NCBI RefSeq assembly: GCF_030936135.1
Contig: NC_082604.1
Location: 2,921,001-2,985,000 of the forward strand
Length of the DNA stretch: 64,000 nt
Source of the DNA: Gavia stellata
Lineage: Eukaryota; Chordata; Aves; Gaviiformes; Gaviidae
Reading direction: 5' to 3'
This document shows, piece by piece, positions 13,501 through 23,836 of this stretch (positions within the stretch are counted from its first letter, which is position 1; every line of letters starts with the position of its first letter). A program made the position numbers and the translations under genes. The notes under the pieces are model-generated. The model worked only from the letters and a program-made list of their open reading frames with translations. It was not told the origin of the DNA and made no database searches.

Positions 13501-16500
13501 ATGAAATTAGTGGGAACTTGGTACTTAGCTCCCAATAGGCCTCTTTGAAACTCCTAGGATCAAATCTTCCTTAAAGCTCCCGGGCCAGCTCCTAGTCTCA
13601 GTTACATCATGTAAATCCAAGCTCTCACCAGTCTTGTCAGTGGAGTTGCTCCAGATTTACTGCCCAGCTCCACGTTAGAATTTGGCTCACAGGCGACTGC
13701 AGCCTGGCAAAGACTTTACAGACCACCTGCGACACCAGGTTTCTCAATGGCATTCCTTCCAGTCCTGCCGCATTCATTCTGAATACCTCGTGTGACAGGC
13801 AGCGCCTCGCTATCGCTGCGTAACGGCCCACGCTGAACGAGAGCTGGCTTGCACGCTCCCTACCACAGACTGCTTCTCCTCTTTGCAGGCCATCTTTAGC
13901 AGGGATGGGGTACTGCCGCGTTTCTCCTCTCCGTATAACTTGGTCTTCTCTCCGCAGGCTGCCCAACGTGAGCTCCCCGCTGGCTCTCGATCAGCCCTTT
14001 GCAGTTGTGATTCTCTTTTTCACACTCTTTCTTAAAGAATTTAGAAAAGAATGTAAGAATTTAATTTAACACTCTTAAAGAAAGAGCATCAAATACCTAA
14101 GTAACACAAAGACGTCCAGGTTTGAGTTCAGTAAGTCCGTATGAGAAGCTGAAGTGACCACCTCCCCTTTAAACCAGCATCATCTCCGTGAAAAAAGCAG
14201 TCCTCCCTACGAGCACCGCTGCACTGCCCATTACCAGCCAGTATCTGTTATCAGACCTCGACTTCTTAACAACCATGCTAATTATCTTCCCCATAAATAT
14301 CACCTTCCTTCTGAGTTAAACCCACATTATGCAGACAATCTCGCTCTTGAAGCATGCACAGTTTATTACGTAAGGTAGCTGTTCCATTTAACGTACTTTT
14401 CAATGAAGAGGAAAAATGTCGATACCATCCTACCCAAAAGACAATCCTCTAAGTGAAGCAATTTTAGATTAATGCTGAAATACGATGCCTATGTTAGAAT
14501 CCACCGGTATCAACAGCAGAGAGCTTATTAACACAGTGCTTATTTAAATCTTATTTACACATCAACATAGGTATTCATTATTTTTTAAAAAGAGACTATT
14601 TAATCATTTGTACCCTGGGCAAGCGCAAGCTCACGCTTTAAGGAAACTAAATCAGCATCCACAATCCCGCGAGGTCTAAGATACCTTAGTTGGTGTCAAA
14701 AACAAGCATGAACAGACACACTTTTAATTTATAATTACATGGGCTAATTGTGGACAGCATCAAAGGGATTCCACCGAGTAACAAGACAGAGAGTAATTAA
14801 GCACACTTCATCTTTGTCATCCTCCTCTAACAACGTTAAATTGATGGTCCATCAGACAAAAAGAGAGGGAAGATGCAAAAACGGGAAGAGAAAAGCCCCC
14901 TCCTCCAGCGGGACGCTCTCTCCACGTGCCTATGCAAAGACTACGAGAAAAAACGGCCCCTACCCAACAGCGCGGGCACCGTTCCCTTGGGTTACTCTCG
15001 CACGCCCACCCCGTAGGAAGCCGTTCACTAGCACAGCCCAGAAAAACACAGTCTCTACATGACGCTAGTGGTCAAAGGGGGGATGCAGTAGCCTAGACAT
15101 TTACCACAGTAGCCTGTCACTGGGGTCGGAAGTTGGAGTTTTCAAAGAGGTACACTTGCATGCTTCAACATTTAAAACCCCTAAATCCCGTGGGACCCAA
15201 CTGCAAGGAGGCACCTGATGGAGCTGGTCCACTTGACTACAGGATTGAAGTTCTGCAGACATGCTGGACTTTGTTCCTCACGTCCTTCCACAGAAGTACG
15301 CTGAAAGGTTTAAAACAGAAGTCTCCTGCTGCATCTTACCCTTTCCTTTTAGTATTGCAGGAATCCAGTGCATGAAGCTGTTGGGGTACTCTAAGGGGTA
15401 CGGGTACAAGATGGGGCAGACCTTCACAGGGGACTCTGACCATGCCTGGAACGCCGTCTACCTTGATGGAAGGTGGCATTTACTCGATAGCACCTGGGGA
15501 AGCGGTGCTGTTGACGATTCTTTCACCAAGTTCACCTTCAGGTAAAGAACCATCCTCTATGTTAACAGGGAAACCTACCCCAAAGGCAGGAGAAAGCTGA
15601 TGGGTGCAATAAGAAACACCAGTGACAAATTTTAGGTCCCACAGCAAGACTCAAAGCCCCGAGCAAGGGATCTGGGCTGCCTATGCAAGGGACGGAGCCC
15701 GTACCTGCAGAAAGGCAGCGGCCCTGAGCAGCAAGCCACACAACTGCTGCAAGTGAACTCGTTTTGCTCATCACACCTTCGGTTTATGCAATACTACGCG
15801 GCGCTTGATTCATAGCTTTCAGCTGCCTGAGAGGGGGTCCCGGCACCATGCTTTCAACCAACAAGCAGTGCCTCCCTCTTTCTTCAGGAGCCCGTGGTGG
15901 CGGGGGGTAGCGGAAATACCCTGGTTTGATCCGAAAGCTCAGCATGTGCCCTGCAAATGGAAGACCAAAGCTCAGGTTCCCTCTCCGCCCGGAGAATTTC
16001 AAACCCGCTGACCTCAGTGTCTCAGCAGCCGACTCCGACTTCCTCCTGCTGAAACCACCACCACCACTGTGCGGGGGAAGAATTAACTCTTTATAATTAC
16101 TCGTTTTCCTTTAATCTCTTCCTTCTTCTTCCAGGTACAATGAGTTTTATTTTCTGACTCACCCGGCTCTGTTCATTAACAATCACTTCCCAGATAACAG
16201 TAACTGGCAGCTTCTTAAACCAACCCTGACGCTGAAAGATTTTGAGAACAACATGCTGCACAACAGTAATTTTTACACGTTGGGCCTGCTGACCGCACAG
16301 CCGGAGACAGCCGTCATCCAGACAGGTAACACCCTGCCAAGGGGAGGCTGCAGAGCACCCTTCCTTCTGCAGCCCCGCGTCCACCACCCGCTGTCGTGCG
16401 GGTAGTGAATGACGGTTCCAGCTTGGTTCTGGCAAGCGGAGCGCACCCAAAGCTCTTGGGGCAGAGAACAGTCTTTTCTCTTTCTTTTTTTTCTTTTTTT

Positions 16501-18320
16501 TTTTTTTTTTTTGGGGGGGTTTTTTTGGTTTTTTTTGTTTGTTCAAGCTGTGAAAAATTCTTGTAGCCCCTGGGTCTAAAAGAAAGCCTCAATCAGCCCC
16601 TGAGGATGAGTTTCTCTATCAGCCAGCATCAGTGGTGCAAAATTAGAAGGGTTTTTTATATTATTTATTAGCAACTCTGGCTTAAAAATGAGATTAAAAC
16701 CTTTTGCGAAGTTCAAAAGGTTTGAATTACTGAACAATGCATAAACAGGCACTTCTTTATGCGATACTGAGTAAGTCCAGCAGCTCTTTTAACATAAAAC
16801 TATTCAGGTAACACCACTGAACTACAGGGCCCACAGTTAAGATCACCTTCCTTGGATTTTAAAAGAGCTGCAGGAATTGAACTAGATAGCTGATTTATGA
16901 AGGCTAAGAACCCGGAGGTAAAGGCAACAACGTTTTAGGACTTAATGCTGTCTTCAAGCTGTTTGGGAACAGGCTCATAGGGAGGTAGATTATCTCATAT
17001 CTACGTACTGGAGGGTTCCTGCACTTTTCTCCGAAGCTTCTTGGAATAACCATTCCGGACTAGCAATCAGGTCTAATTACATCTAATTAAGCCCTTCTTG
17101 AGTGCGTGGGCTGACGGTACTTTCAGTTATGTTTCACGCAGACTTTCATATTCTATAGGACCACAGCTCTATTTCAGTGTATATCAAAATAGGATAAATG
17201 CACATCTCCAAAACAAAGGCCACTCTTGACTTCATTCATTTTAGGGACGTTGGTAGAAGCAGGCAGCTGACAAGCTATGACCTCTCAGTTGCAGCTCTTT
17301 CTATTACTATTAGGGACGCTGCAATTCTTTGGGACAGATTAGTCTTCCCAGAACGGGCTGTACATGCAAAAAATGTACTGAAACTCCTACGCAGTTTCTT
17401 TTCTTTTGTGTTTCCTAGTAAATGGAAAAGCCTCTGTATCAGTGGATTGCCGTTCTGCCACATTATTTACGTTTAAGCTGAAGGGAACAGATGAACACGG
17501 TTTAATGACTTTGAAAAAACACGGAATGAAGCTGGATATCTACCCACAGAAGACAGGGAGCCACAAGCTGCAGATCTTCGCCAAGCCCTCCAAAGCCTCG
17601 GAAGACGTCTACAACTGCGTGTTAGAATACGTCGTAGAGTGCAAGTCTGTGGACAAGACCATGCGTTTCCCAAAGGATCTGCATCAGCCTGTTGGACCAA
17701 GCTGGTTCACGGAGCGGCAAGGGTTCCTGAGGCCGTCACACCCCGACCCCATCATTCACACCAACGATGGGCGGTGCTCCGTCACCTTCACCCTGGGCAA
17801 AGACATAAGCGTCTTAGCCTCGCTGCACTCCGACAACAGCAGCCTGACAGAGGATATGAGAAGGCGGCACATCATGCAAATCCATCGCGGGAACCAAATT
17901 GAGTTCAAGATCCATCTCCCCCACGCAGGGAACTTTGTTCTGAAAATCTACGCCAAGAAGAAGTCAGATCCCGGCAATTACGACTACATCTTCAACTACC
18001 TCATCACTTGCCTGAACACTGAAGCGAAGTGGCCAGCTTTCCCTCAGAGTTACAGCAAGTGGGCGGAAGACTATGAAATACTGGAGCCGCTCTCCGGCTT
18101 GCTGCCGGCGAATCGCAACGTTCAGTTTAAACTCAAAATGCATGGGATAGCAAAGGTGCTAGTTCAAGCCGAGAACACTTACCCTCTCACCCAGAGCAGA
18201 GGCTACTGGGAGGGAACCTGCAACACTTCGGGATGCAGAGAGGTGTTTGTGATGGTGCATGAGAATGCTAACCACAGCTTTTACTCACACGTCCTGAAAT
18301 ACGAAGTTGAAACCCAGTAA
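1496..18320 (+). CDS. KY: Kyphoscoliosis peptidase (KY), 5'-partial, nine exons
   Basis: KY is a muscle-enriched cytoskeletal protein of the transglutaminase-like cysteine peptidase superfamily. It is linked to the Z-disc and filamin C, and its loss causes kyphoscoliosis and myopathy. Exons: 1496-1558 (tentative), 3654-3728, 4651-4701, 6693-6775, 7158-7266, 10259-10376, 15353-15541, 16135-16325 and 17419-18320. All junctions are GT/AG and keep frame, giving 592 residues from the first exon to TAA. Numbering from that partial start, the Cys-His-Asp triad is C154 (codon 10339-10341, context SICEGYAGL), H196 (15441-15443, SDHAWNAVYL) and D211 (15486-15488, HLLDSTWG). The long last exon holds the C-terminal KY-specific repeats. 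Identity rests on residue-by-residue agreement with remembered human KY throughout. The N-terminal exons are missing from view. It is transcribed towards CEP63, as in human. Confidence 0.95.
3654..3728 (+). CDS. KY: KY coding exon (TVEIHPKN segment)
   Basis: It starts after TTGCAG and ends at AAAAG/GTGCAG. It encodes GTQVTVEIHPKN followed by TPQLFKKLSFGK, colinear with human KY GTQLTVEVHPRD and PQLLKKFSLAK. Phase 1 at both ends. Confidence 0.9.
4651..4701 (+). CDS. KY: KY coding exon, 51 nt
   Basis: Short exon between TTTTCTAG and CACG/GTAACT. It encodes FQRTEAPRPPGGKDLH, matching human RPRQPGGKDAH. It joins in phase to the next exon through an Ala codon split 1+2. Confidence 0.87.
6693..6775 (+). 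CDS. KY: KY coding exon (AYPWDKSSLKSM)
   Basis: It starts after TTCCCAG and ends at TTAAAA/GTAAGT. It encodes AYPWDKSSLKSM and VDLQQFEKLDAYALK, nearly identical to human KY. It ends in phase 0. Confidence 0.95.
7158..7266 (+). CDS. KY: KY coding exon (start of transglutaminase-like fold)
   Basis: It starts after AAACAG and ends at ATAG/GTAGGT. It encodes the helix VEELVKALLKQARTDLEKV followed by RAIWMWICHHI, the region leading into the transglutaminase-like core. The final Glu codon is split with the next exon. Confidence 0.96.
9529..9709 (+). repeat. Direct repeat copy 1, KY intron upstream of catalytic-Cys exon
   Basis: This 181-nt segment is repeated at 10652-10833. Comparing by eye, I see one 1-nt indel and one substitution (CACCG versus CACCA). 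The flanks do not match. It has no similarity that I recognise to CR1 or other elements. Confidence 0.95.
10259..10376 (+). CDS. KY: KY coding exon with catalytic cysteine
   Basis: It starts after CCCGCAG and ends at GTGCAG/GTAAAT. It encodes YDVVGYHNKS through SICEGYAGLFEQMC. The cysteine at 10339-10341 aligns with the KY/transglutaminase nucleophile. Near-identical 182-bp repeats lie about 0.6 kb upstream and 0.3 kb downstream of this exon. Confidence 0.96.
10652..10833 (+). repeat. Direct repeat copy 2, KY intron downstream of catalytic-Cys exon
   Basis: Second copy of the 9529-9709 segment, 1.12 kb away in the same orientation. The near-identity suggests a recent duplication, gene conversion or, less likely, an assembly artefact. 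Confidence 0.95.
12947..12973. repeat. Perfect hairpin, 11-bp stem, 5-nt loop, in KY intron
   Basis: The arms AGGTGCCACTG and CAGTGGCACCT are exact reverse complements around the loop AATTC. No known element was recognised around it. Confidence 0.85.
13581..13670. repeat. Possible old interspersed repeat in KY intron
   Basis: The string GGGCCAGCTCCTAGTCTCAG and the following GTAAATC and TGGAGTTGCTCCAGATTTAC blocks resemble an old, partly palindromic repeat common in reptile and bird genomes. I cannot name the family. The copy is diverged. Confidence 0.3.
15353..15541 (+). CDS. KY: KY coding exon with catalytic His and Asp
   Basis: It encodes IAGIQCMKLLGYSKGYGYK, then SDHAWNAVYLDGRWHLLDST. 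His is at 15441-15443 and Asp at 15486-15488. The border is placed after TTTTAG at 15351-15352, because only this choice keeps frame with the previous exon and restores the residues aligned with human LAGVQC. A second AG 8 nt downstream (15359-15360) would shift frame. Confidence 0.93.
16135..16325 (+). CDS. KY: KY coding exon (YNEFYFLTHPALFI)
   Basis: It starts after TTCCAG and ends at ACAG/GTAACA. It encodes YNEFYFLTHPALFI, NHFPDNSNWQLLKP and LTAQPETAVIQT, strongly matching human KY. Confidence 0.96.
16468..16545. repeat. Low-complexity T/G tract
   Basis: Long T-rich run with a G7 block in the KY intron before the last exon. Simple sequence only. Confidence 0.8.
17419..18320 (+). CDS. KY: KY last coding exon with stop
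   Basis: It starts after TTTCCTAG and runs open for 300 codons to TAA at 18318-18320. Landmarks are VNGKASVSV, HGMKLDIYPQKTGSHKLQIF, LHQPVGPSWF, HPDPIIHTNDGRCSV, LEPLSGLLPANRNV and HGIAKVLVQ. These cover the C-terminal repeats that follow the peptidase core in KY. Confidence 0.97.
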
Positions 18321-18535
18321 CGCCCCCTCCTTGTTCTTTCACTCACCTGCACGAACCAACCTTTCCAACCTGCCCAAAACCAATACAGCTTTAGGAGATC
18401 GCTCATTCTCTCCATCAAATCTGTTCTTTCGACGAATGCAGGACAACACTTGCAGGCTTTTGTAAGACCACGGGCTCAAAGAAGTTCAAAGAAGCAGAAA
18501 ATCCTGTTAAGAAGGGAGCAGCAGTGAAGAAATTA

Positions 18536-19078
18536 AATAAAACCCTCACCTATGTTTCGGTAATACTGCCCAGACAAACATTTTGAAGAAAACAACTGAC
18601 TGTCTGGCCATAGGTCATTCTGTGCCAGCAAGGATTGCTGGTTTCCAAGTTATGGACCATAAGAAAAGTCTTACAACGGCTACTCCAAGAAGAATCCACC
18701 TAGTTATGGGGCAGGATGAAGAAAATACACCCTGGTTTTGAGCAGCAATATTGGACATGAGGAACTTCAGGATATTTAAAGTGAGTTTCCATATAACTTA
18801 AGTCAAGTTGCAAAGTACATCCCAAGATGATGTCTTCACCCTTAGGAAGAAGACACAACGCGAAGTTTTCTGGTGCACTTCATTGTCTTACAGATTTAAG
18901 TGATACTGCGAAATTACTTTTTACACTGACTCTTAAATACAATAAACAAAATCATTTTTACCTTTTTATATTAGAGTATTTGAATTGTAAACACTTTTTC
19001 TGCAATATTAACACTATAATCGTATCTCAAGCGTATAGGTGTTTCCATAACTAAAACTACAGTAAAACGGAGAATAAA
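18536..19078 (+). promoter_or_regulatory. KY: KY 3' UTR poly(A) signals
   Basis: Canonical AATAAA hexamers lie at 18536-18541, 18941-18946 and 19073-19078 downstream of the KY stop, with another at 19364-19369. Which of them is used cannot be told from sequence. Confidence 0.55.
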
Positions 19079-19379
19079 GTTCTCAAAAACCACTCCTTAC
19101 TCCAACTTGTCTACGCACTACTGCAACTAAAAAACTTAAGGGGTTATGTGGAATAGCAGGCTGAGTGACATAATTATCATGTAAAAAACTATTTGGTGCT
19201 GTACTCTTGGAAAACCCCTACATGAACAAGGCAAAGGTGGTCTTCTAGTGAATCTCACCACAAATACACACGTCCTAAGATCAAGCAACATTTTCATAAA
19301 GGATTCAGATGTCCGTAAGTGTTAGCATGACCTGAGAGATGCTATGTTTGAGCTTGAATTTAAAATAAACCTGTTACCT

Positions 19380-22300
19380 TTTTGCATTCTGTTTCATTGA
19401 CCAAACGATACGAATTCCTCTTCACAAAGCCTCTGTATTTTCCACACGAAATACGTGCGTTATTCCTACACTCCCCTCCTCCTCAGCGACCGGGTGGCAG
19501 AAATCCCGCAGGCTAGCGAAGGGCTGCCCGTCCGCAGCAGGCTGACGGCCTCCGATCCCTCCTACCTCCCTCCCTCTACCCCAACCTCCAGGTTTGAGCC
19601 CCCATTTTAAGCCAGTTGAGTGAGCGTGCAGGGTACCCGGAGCCGTATTCACGTAGCAGAGCTCTCAGCGAGGACGCAGGCTGCCGCCGACACGAGTTGC
19701 AGGCATGAACACAACGCGTAGGCTAACAAAGCTTACTCTAGGGTGCCAGGAGTAGAGCAATGCTTTGGGGTCTTTTTGTGCCTGGAGACAAGGAGGCTCC
19801 ATACGTGACATAAAAGTAGGTTTTAAGGCTTCCCCCAAACAGCCAAGCATCTTTGCCCTCAAAAAGCAGCAGCTCCTCCCCGCAGGAACACTAACAAGCC
19901 TTGTAGCCCAGCAGGCATCCACTCCCCGGACAGCAACACGTACTGAACAGCGCAGATGCAGATGCAAGAAAGACTCGGGGATTTTTTTATTGCCTAGGAC
20001 CTTGAAGGCTGAAGCAAGCCTTGTCTGTAAGCACTGACAGCCCTGGTTTATTTTGGTGCCTAGCAGAAGAATTCTTTCTTCTTAGATCCCATTTTTCCAA
20101 TCAAGAAGGACACATTTCAGTAGCTTTCTTTTTACAGGTCAAGCCGATCCAGTCAAACACGTCACTTCTTACAATGGGAGGATAAGGAGGCATCCCAGAG
20201 AGCTTAGGAACCAAAGAAAACTTACTTTTTCCAAATAACGGGGTCAAGGATACCAAACTACACACACCCTTCATGCAACCAAATACTTGATGTTCACTTA
20301 CACGTATACAAACAGGCAGAACCAGCGGGCAGCCACGGTAAAGCCTCTCCGCAGAGCAGCGCCGGTATGAATGCGGTCCCTGCTCCTCACCTCAAAGACT
20401 CCCTTTCACCAAGTCTCTAAGCCCACATGCTCTATTTCTGTCTCAAGTTGGCAGGTGGGGGGGGAAAAATATCCCAAGGGATTAAAGAGGATGGTTTATA
20501 CACTATTGCCCCCTACCCAGCACAATCTCGGGGAGTATTCCCTCTTCCCCCTACACAGCACTGCAAAACCCAGGCACCTGCGATTACACACATGTACACA
20601 GGCACAGACTCATTTAACCCCTCAAAGAGTGACCCAAAGCACTGTCATACCCATGGAAGAACATCTGTAGCACACGACAGACAGACAAGAGCCTGCAACA
20701 GCTTCCCATCGCTTCGAGATGCTAGGCTGGTGCAAAGAGAAGTACTGCAAATACATTTCCACATTTGTGTTTCAAACTGAGAACATCTGGCTCAGTCCTG
20801 CAAATGTGCGAGAAATTGTTTAGTGCTATCGAAGGCATGAGTTCAAAGACACACAGAAACCCTCTCCAGCTTCATTAATTATAAAGCTTCCAGGGCCAGG
20901 TGATTATTCCAAGGGATGTTTGACACGGCGAAGGCAGGGAATGCCCGAGAAGCCCTGCAGGCCCAGATAAAAGCACCTCAGAAGTCTGTACCTGCTGTGA
21001 CGTCTCCCTCCAGGATAAACAAGTCTTTTTCTCCTCCCCCTCATAAAAAATGCACATTCTTCAGCGCAGCCAAGGCTCTAACACCAGGAGAACATCGCTG
21101 GAACAGACTTCTCTGTTACCTTGGGACTGTCAGCTCTCCCATTTCAGTCAGAGTTCTCCCTTGGCAGGCGTTAGGACCGAGCAGTTTTTGTAATCCCTAC
21201 CCCACCGCGAGGTGCAGTTACTCAGCACTGCGAATTCAGATCGCTCGGTTTTGCAAACGTCTTGTTTCTCAGTGAAGGTAAATTAAGTATGCGTAGAACA
21301 AGTTGTTACCTCTGGCAAGTGTACCGCTGCACTTCCATCTACTCACGAGCTAGCTTCCTCACCCACGGAACGGATACGGGCAGTATACAATCAGATGCAC
21401 TGCTATTGTCATGCTGGCCATGAGAAAGGCACACACTTATAAAACGACCAGCGCAGGGAGAACAGGCAACTGTTCAACTCATCACATTGCCTCGCTCAAC
21501 CTCTGTCCTCTCCCGTTGTCCGTGCACAGCAACTCCAGAAACAGCAGGCACGAGAGTTTGTGGCACTGCCTATCTGCAAAGAGAGAAGCTGGGAAAGACA
21601 GAGCGCATACGCCAGCACAGAGAAGTAATTCGGCAGTTCCCCTGTCGCAAATTTTGCTCTTTAGATCACTTTAGATCAAATTTTTACAGCCTACTCCCTG
21701 AATGAAGCTGCTTATTACACATATTAGAAATTGATAAATACTGTAGGGTCATAGCTGCTAATTAAAGAAATGGATCATCTTCAGTTTCGCTCTTCGCTTC
21801 TGCCAACGGGAACTGCCAAATACCTCTAAAGGACAGGGATACGGAAGCAAATAGCACTAACGAGCCAAAACGTCCTCTAAACTTCTGAAAACACTTAGTG
21901 CGTGATGCTGCTTACTTAACAAATCTGCAGGAAATAGAAAATGGTTTATAAGGTATCATTTAAAAAATGGTACTGCTGTCACCACTGAAGACCATGAGGA
22001 ATCCCTAAGAGTTCTGGCACACCACACGCTCAGTGAATCTACAGGTTCACGCAGGAAGGGGGAAACAACAGTTTGTTCTATTTAGTTTTCATCAAAATGC
22101 CCCACAATCAGCAAGTCCTTACCCGAGAGCTGGATAGTTAAGGTGGATGTTTCAGAAATGCTTACCTACGGCCAGCGCTGAACAGGAACCGAGGCCAATG
22201 CTGAGTATGTGCAAAATGCACCAGTTTATCCCCAGCTGCGGGCAGTTAAAACGCCTCATTACAAAGACTGCACAATGAGAATCCAGAATGGATTTGAGGG

Positions 22301-23299
22301 TTTTAACCTTGTTCAAAGAACTCCAGAAGAAAGCCAAAATAAAAGGACTTATTGATTCCAATGTTTTTCAACTCTGGAATGCAAAATTGCTTGACCGAGT
22401 GGAGTCCAATTTTATGGCATGACAAAGAGGCTGCAGTCCACAGACAGGCATCACCTTTGCTGAACTCACCTGCCTAATCTGACGATTGGTTTTTGCGTGC
22501 TTATGTTGCTTTTGGATTCCTGTTTCTTGGCAGCCTTAAGCTGCTCTAGGACAAGGTGAAGGTGACTGAAAGGAAGAGGAAACTTGCGGAGATGGACAAA
22601 GGATGTCTCTGTCCCTAGGTTTGCCTGTACCAAGGTTGTAACGGCTCTGTCACAGAAGAACTGCAGAGTGCCCCTGGAAGAAAGGCAAGTCTGTAGGAAA
22701 CAGGTTCTGTTCACCCATTAACAACTCACTTTCCTTGAGGAAGGACTGAATATATTCCTCAAAACAGGTCACAGATGTATTTTAATGCAGCAGTTCAACT
22801 TGACAGGACAGTGTCCAAGGCTGCCTACGTTCAAAACAAGCTGATACCAGCTTACACAGCAGCTGCAATTATGTCTGCCGTACAGATGAATCTCACTTCT
22901 TTGTGGGTTCTCCTCCCATACAATTTCATTTCCAGTTCCAACTACTCTCCTTTCTTTTACAAGAGCTGTGACCACAGTCAGAATTCAGCCATTCATTCCT
23001 CAGCTATTTTGCAGTACTTCAAGCAATGTGCAAGGCAAGATAAAGACACCAGACACTATACAAACAGTAAAGGGCAGAAGTTGCAAAAACCAGGAAATAT
23101 TAAGAAATTCCACTAAAGGAGAATTAACTAGAGAAAATACAAGTAGCCTAAAGGGAAGAGGAATTACATTCCTTGTTCCTTGAAGAACATAGCTGCGCTG
23201 GGAGGGAAAGGATGGCAAAGGTGTTGATCAAAGTTCCTGATGGGAAGGCAAGATAAGCCACAAGAGATTTACTCTCTCTATTTTTACAAACAACAAAAG
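19380..23299. other. Intergenic region between convergent KY and CEP63
   Basis: No exon, RNA gene or recognisable transposon was seen. The reading frames are short and lack family motifs. A mild GC rise occurs at about 19.44-19.68 kb. Confidence 0.5.
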
Positions 23300-23317
23300 A
23301 GGTGTTTTTCCATTTTG

Positions 23318-23323
23318 TTTATT
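23318..23323 (-). promoter_or_regulatory. CEP63: CEP63 poly(A) signal
   Basis: AATAAA on the minus strand, 355 nt downstream of the CEP63 stop codon, giving a plausible 3' UTR of about 0.4 kb. Confidence 0.6.
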
Positions 23324-23677
23324 TCAATGCTTTACATGTATAAAATATACTTAAAATACTTTACATTAAAATTAGCAAAGGGTTTACATCTAAAAAACAC
23401 CATAATCTCTTTGTGAGTGAGTGCACAAACACATACCTCTGATGCAGCTTTCTGACCTACAGCAAGCTGACTAAAGTGTTTGTGGTGTAATACCCTCCTC
23501 TCTAAAATGTTTGATCTGATGGAGTTTCCTTTCCTCAATATCCATCCTGCTGATTCAGCTCAAAGCGGGAGATACGGCCTCTCGCTCAAGCTCCAATGGC
23601 AACTGGTTCATAGGTACCTCCCCAACTGCAGTTCGGAACCACGTAAGTAAACCAGCATTCCAGTTCAGTCAGAAACA

Positions 23678-23836
23678 TTACTCCTGGTGTCCAAATTGTC
23701 TCACTATCTTTTCACTTTCTTTTTTCAGTTCCTCAATGTGGGCATTTAGGCACTCCAGGACGCGATGGGATCTCAGTTCTTCCTCTTCCAGGTATCTTGC
23801 AGCTATCGATCCAACTGAAGCTGTAGGCAGGGCGCA
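23678..23836 (-). CDS. CEP63: CEP63 last coding exon with stop
   Basis: It encodes [20 protein letters not shown], then [20 protein letters not shown] and ends QFGHQE, with TAA at 23680-23678. This is the conserved C-terminal segment, in the region of CEP63 reported to bind CEP152. Confidence 0.96.
   Translation of the reverse strand, partial: CALPTASVGSIAARYLEEEELRSHRVLECLNAHIEELKKESEKIVRQFGHQE

Noticed and set aside
13958-13990. CCGCAG followed by GCTGCCCAACG as an extra KY exon after the catalytic-Cys exon
   Set aside because: It gives R-L as in human, but then diverges at once with no donor in phase. The acceptor at 15352 solves the junction without it.
14022-14088. Imperfect inverted repeat around CTCTTTCTTAAAG and CTTAAAGAAAGAG
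   Set aside because: Low-complexity A/T-rich arms with mismatches, easily explained by base composition.
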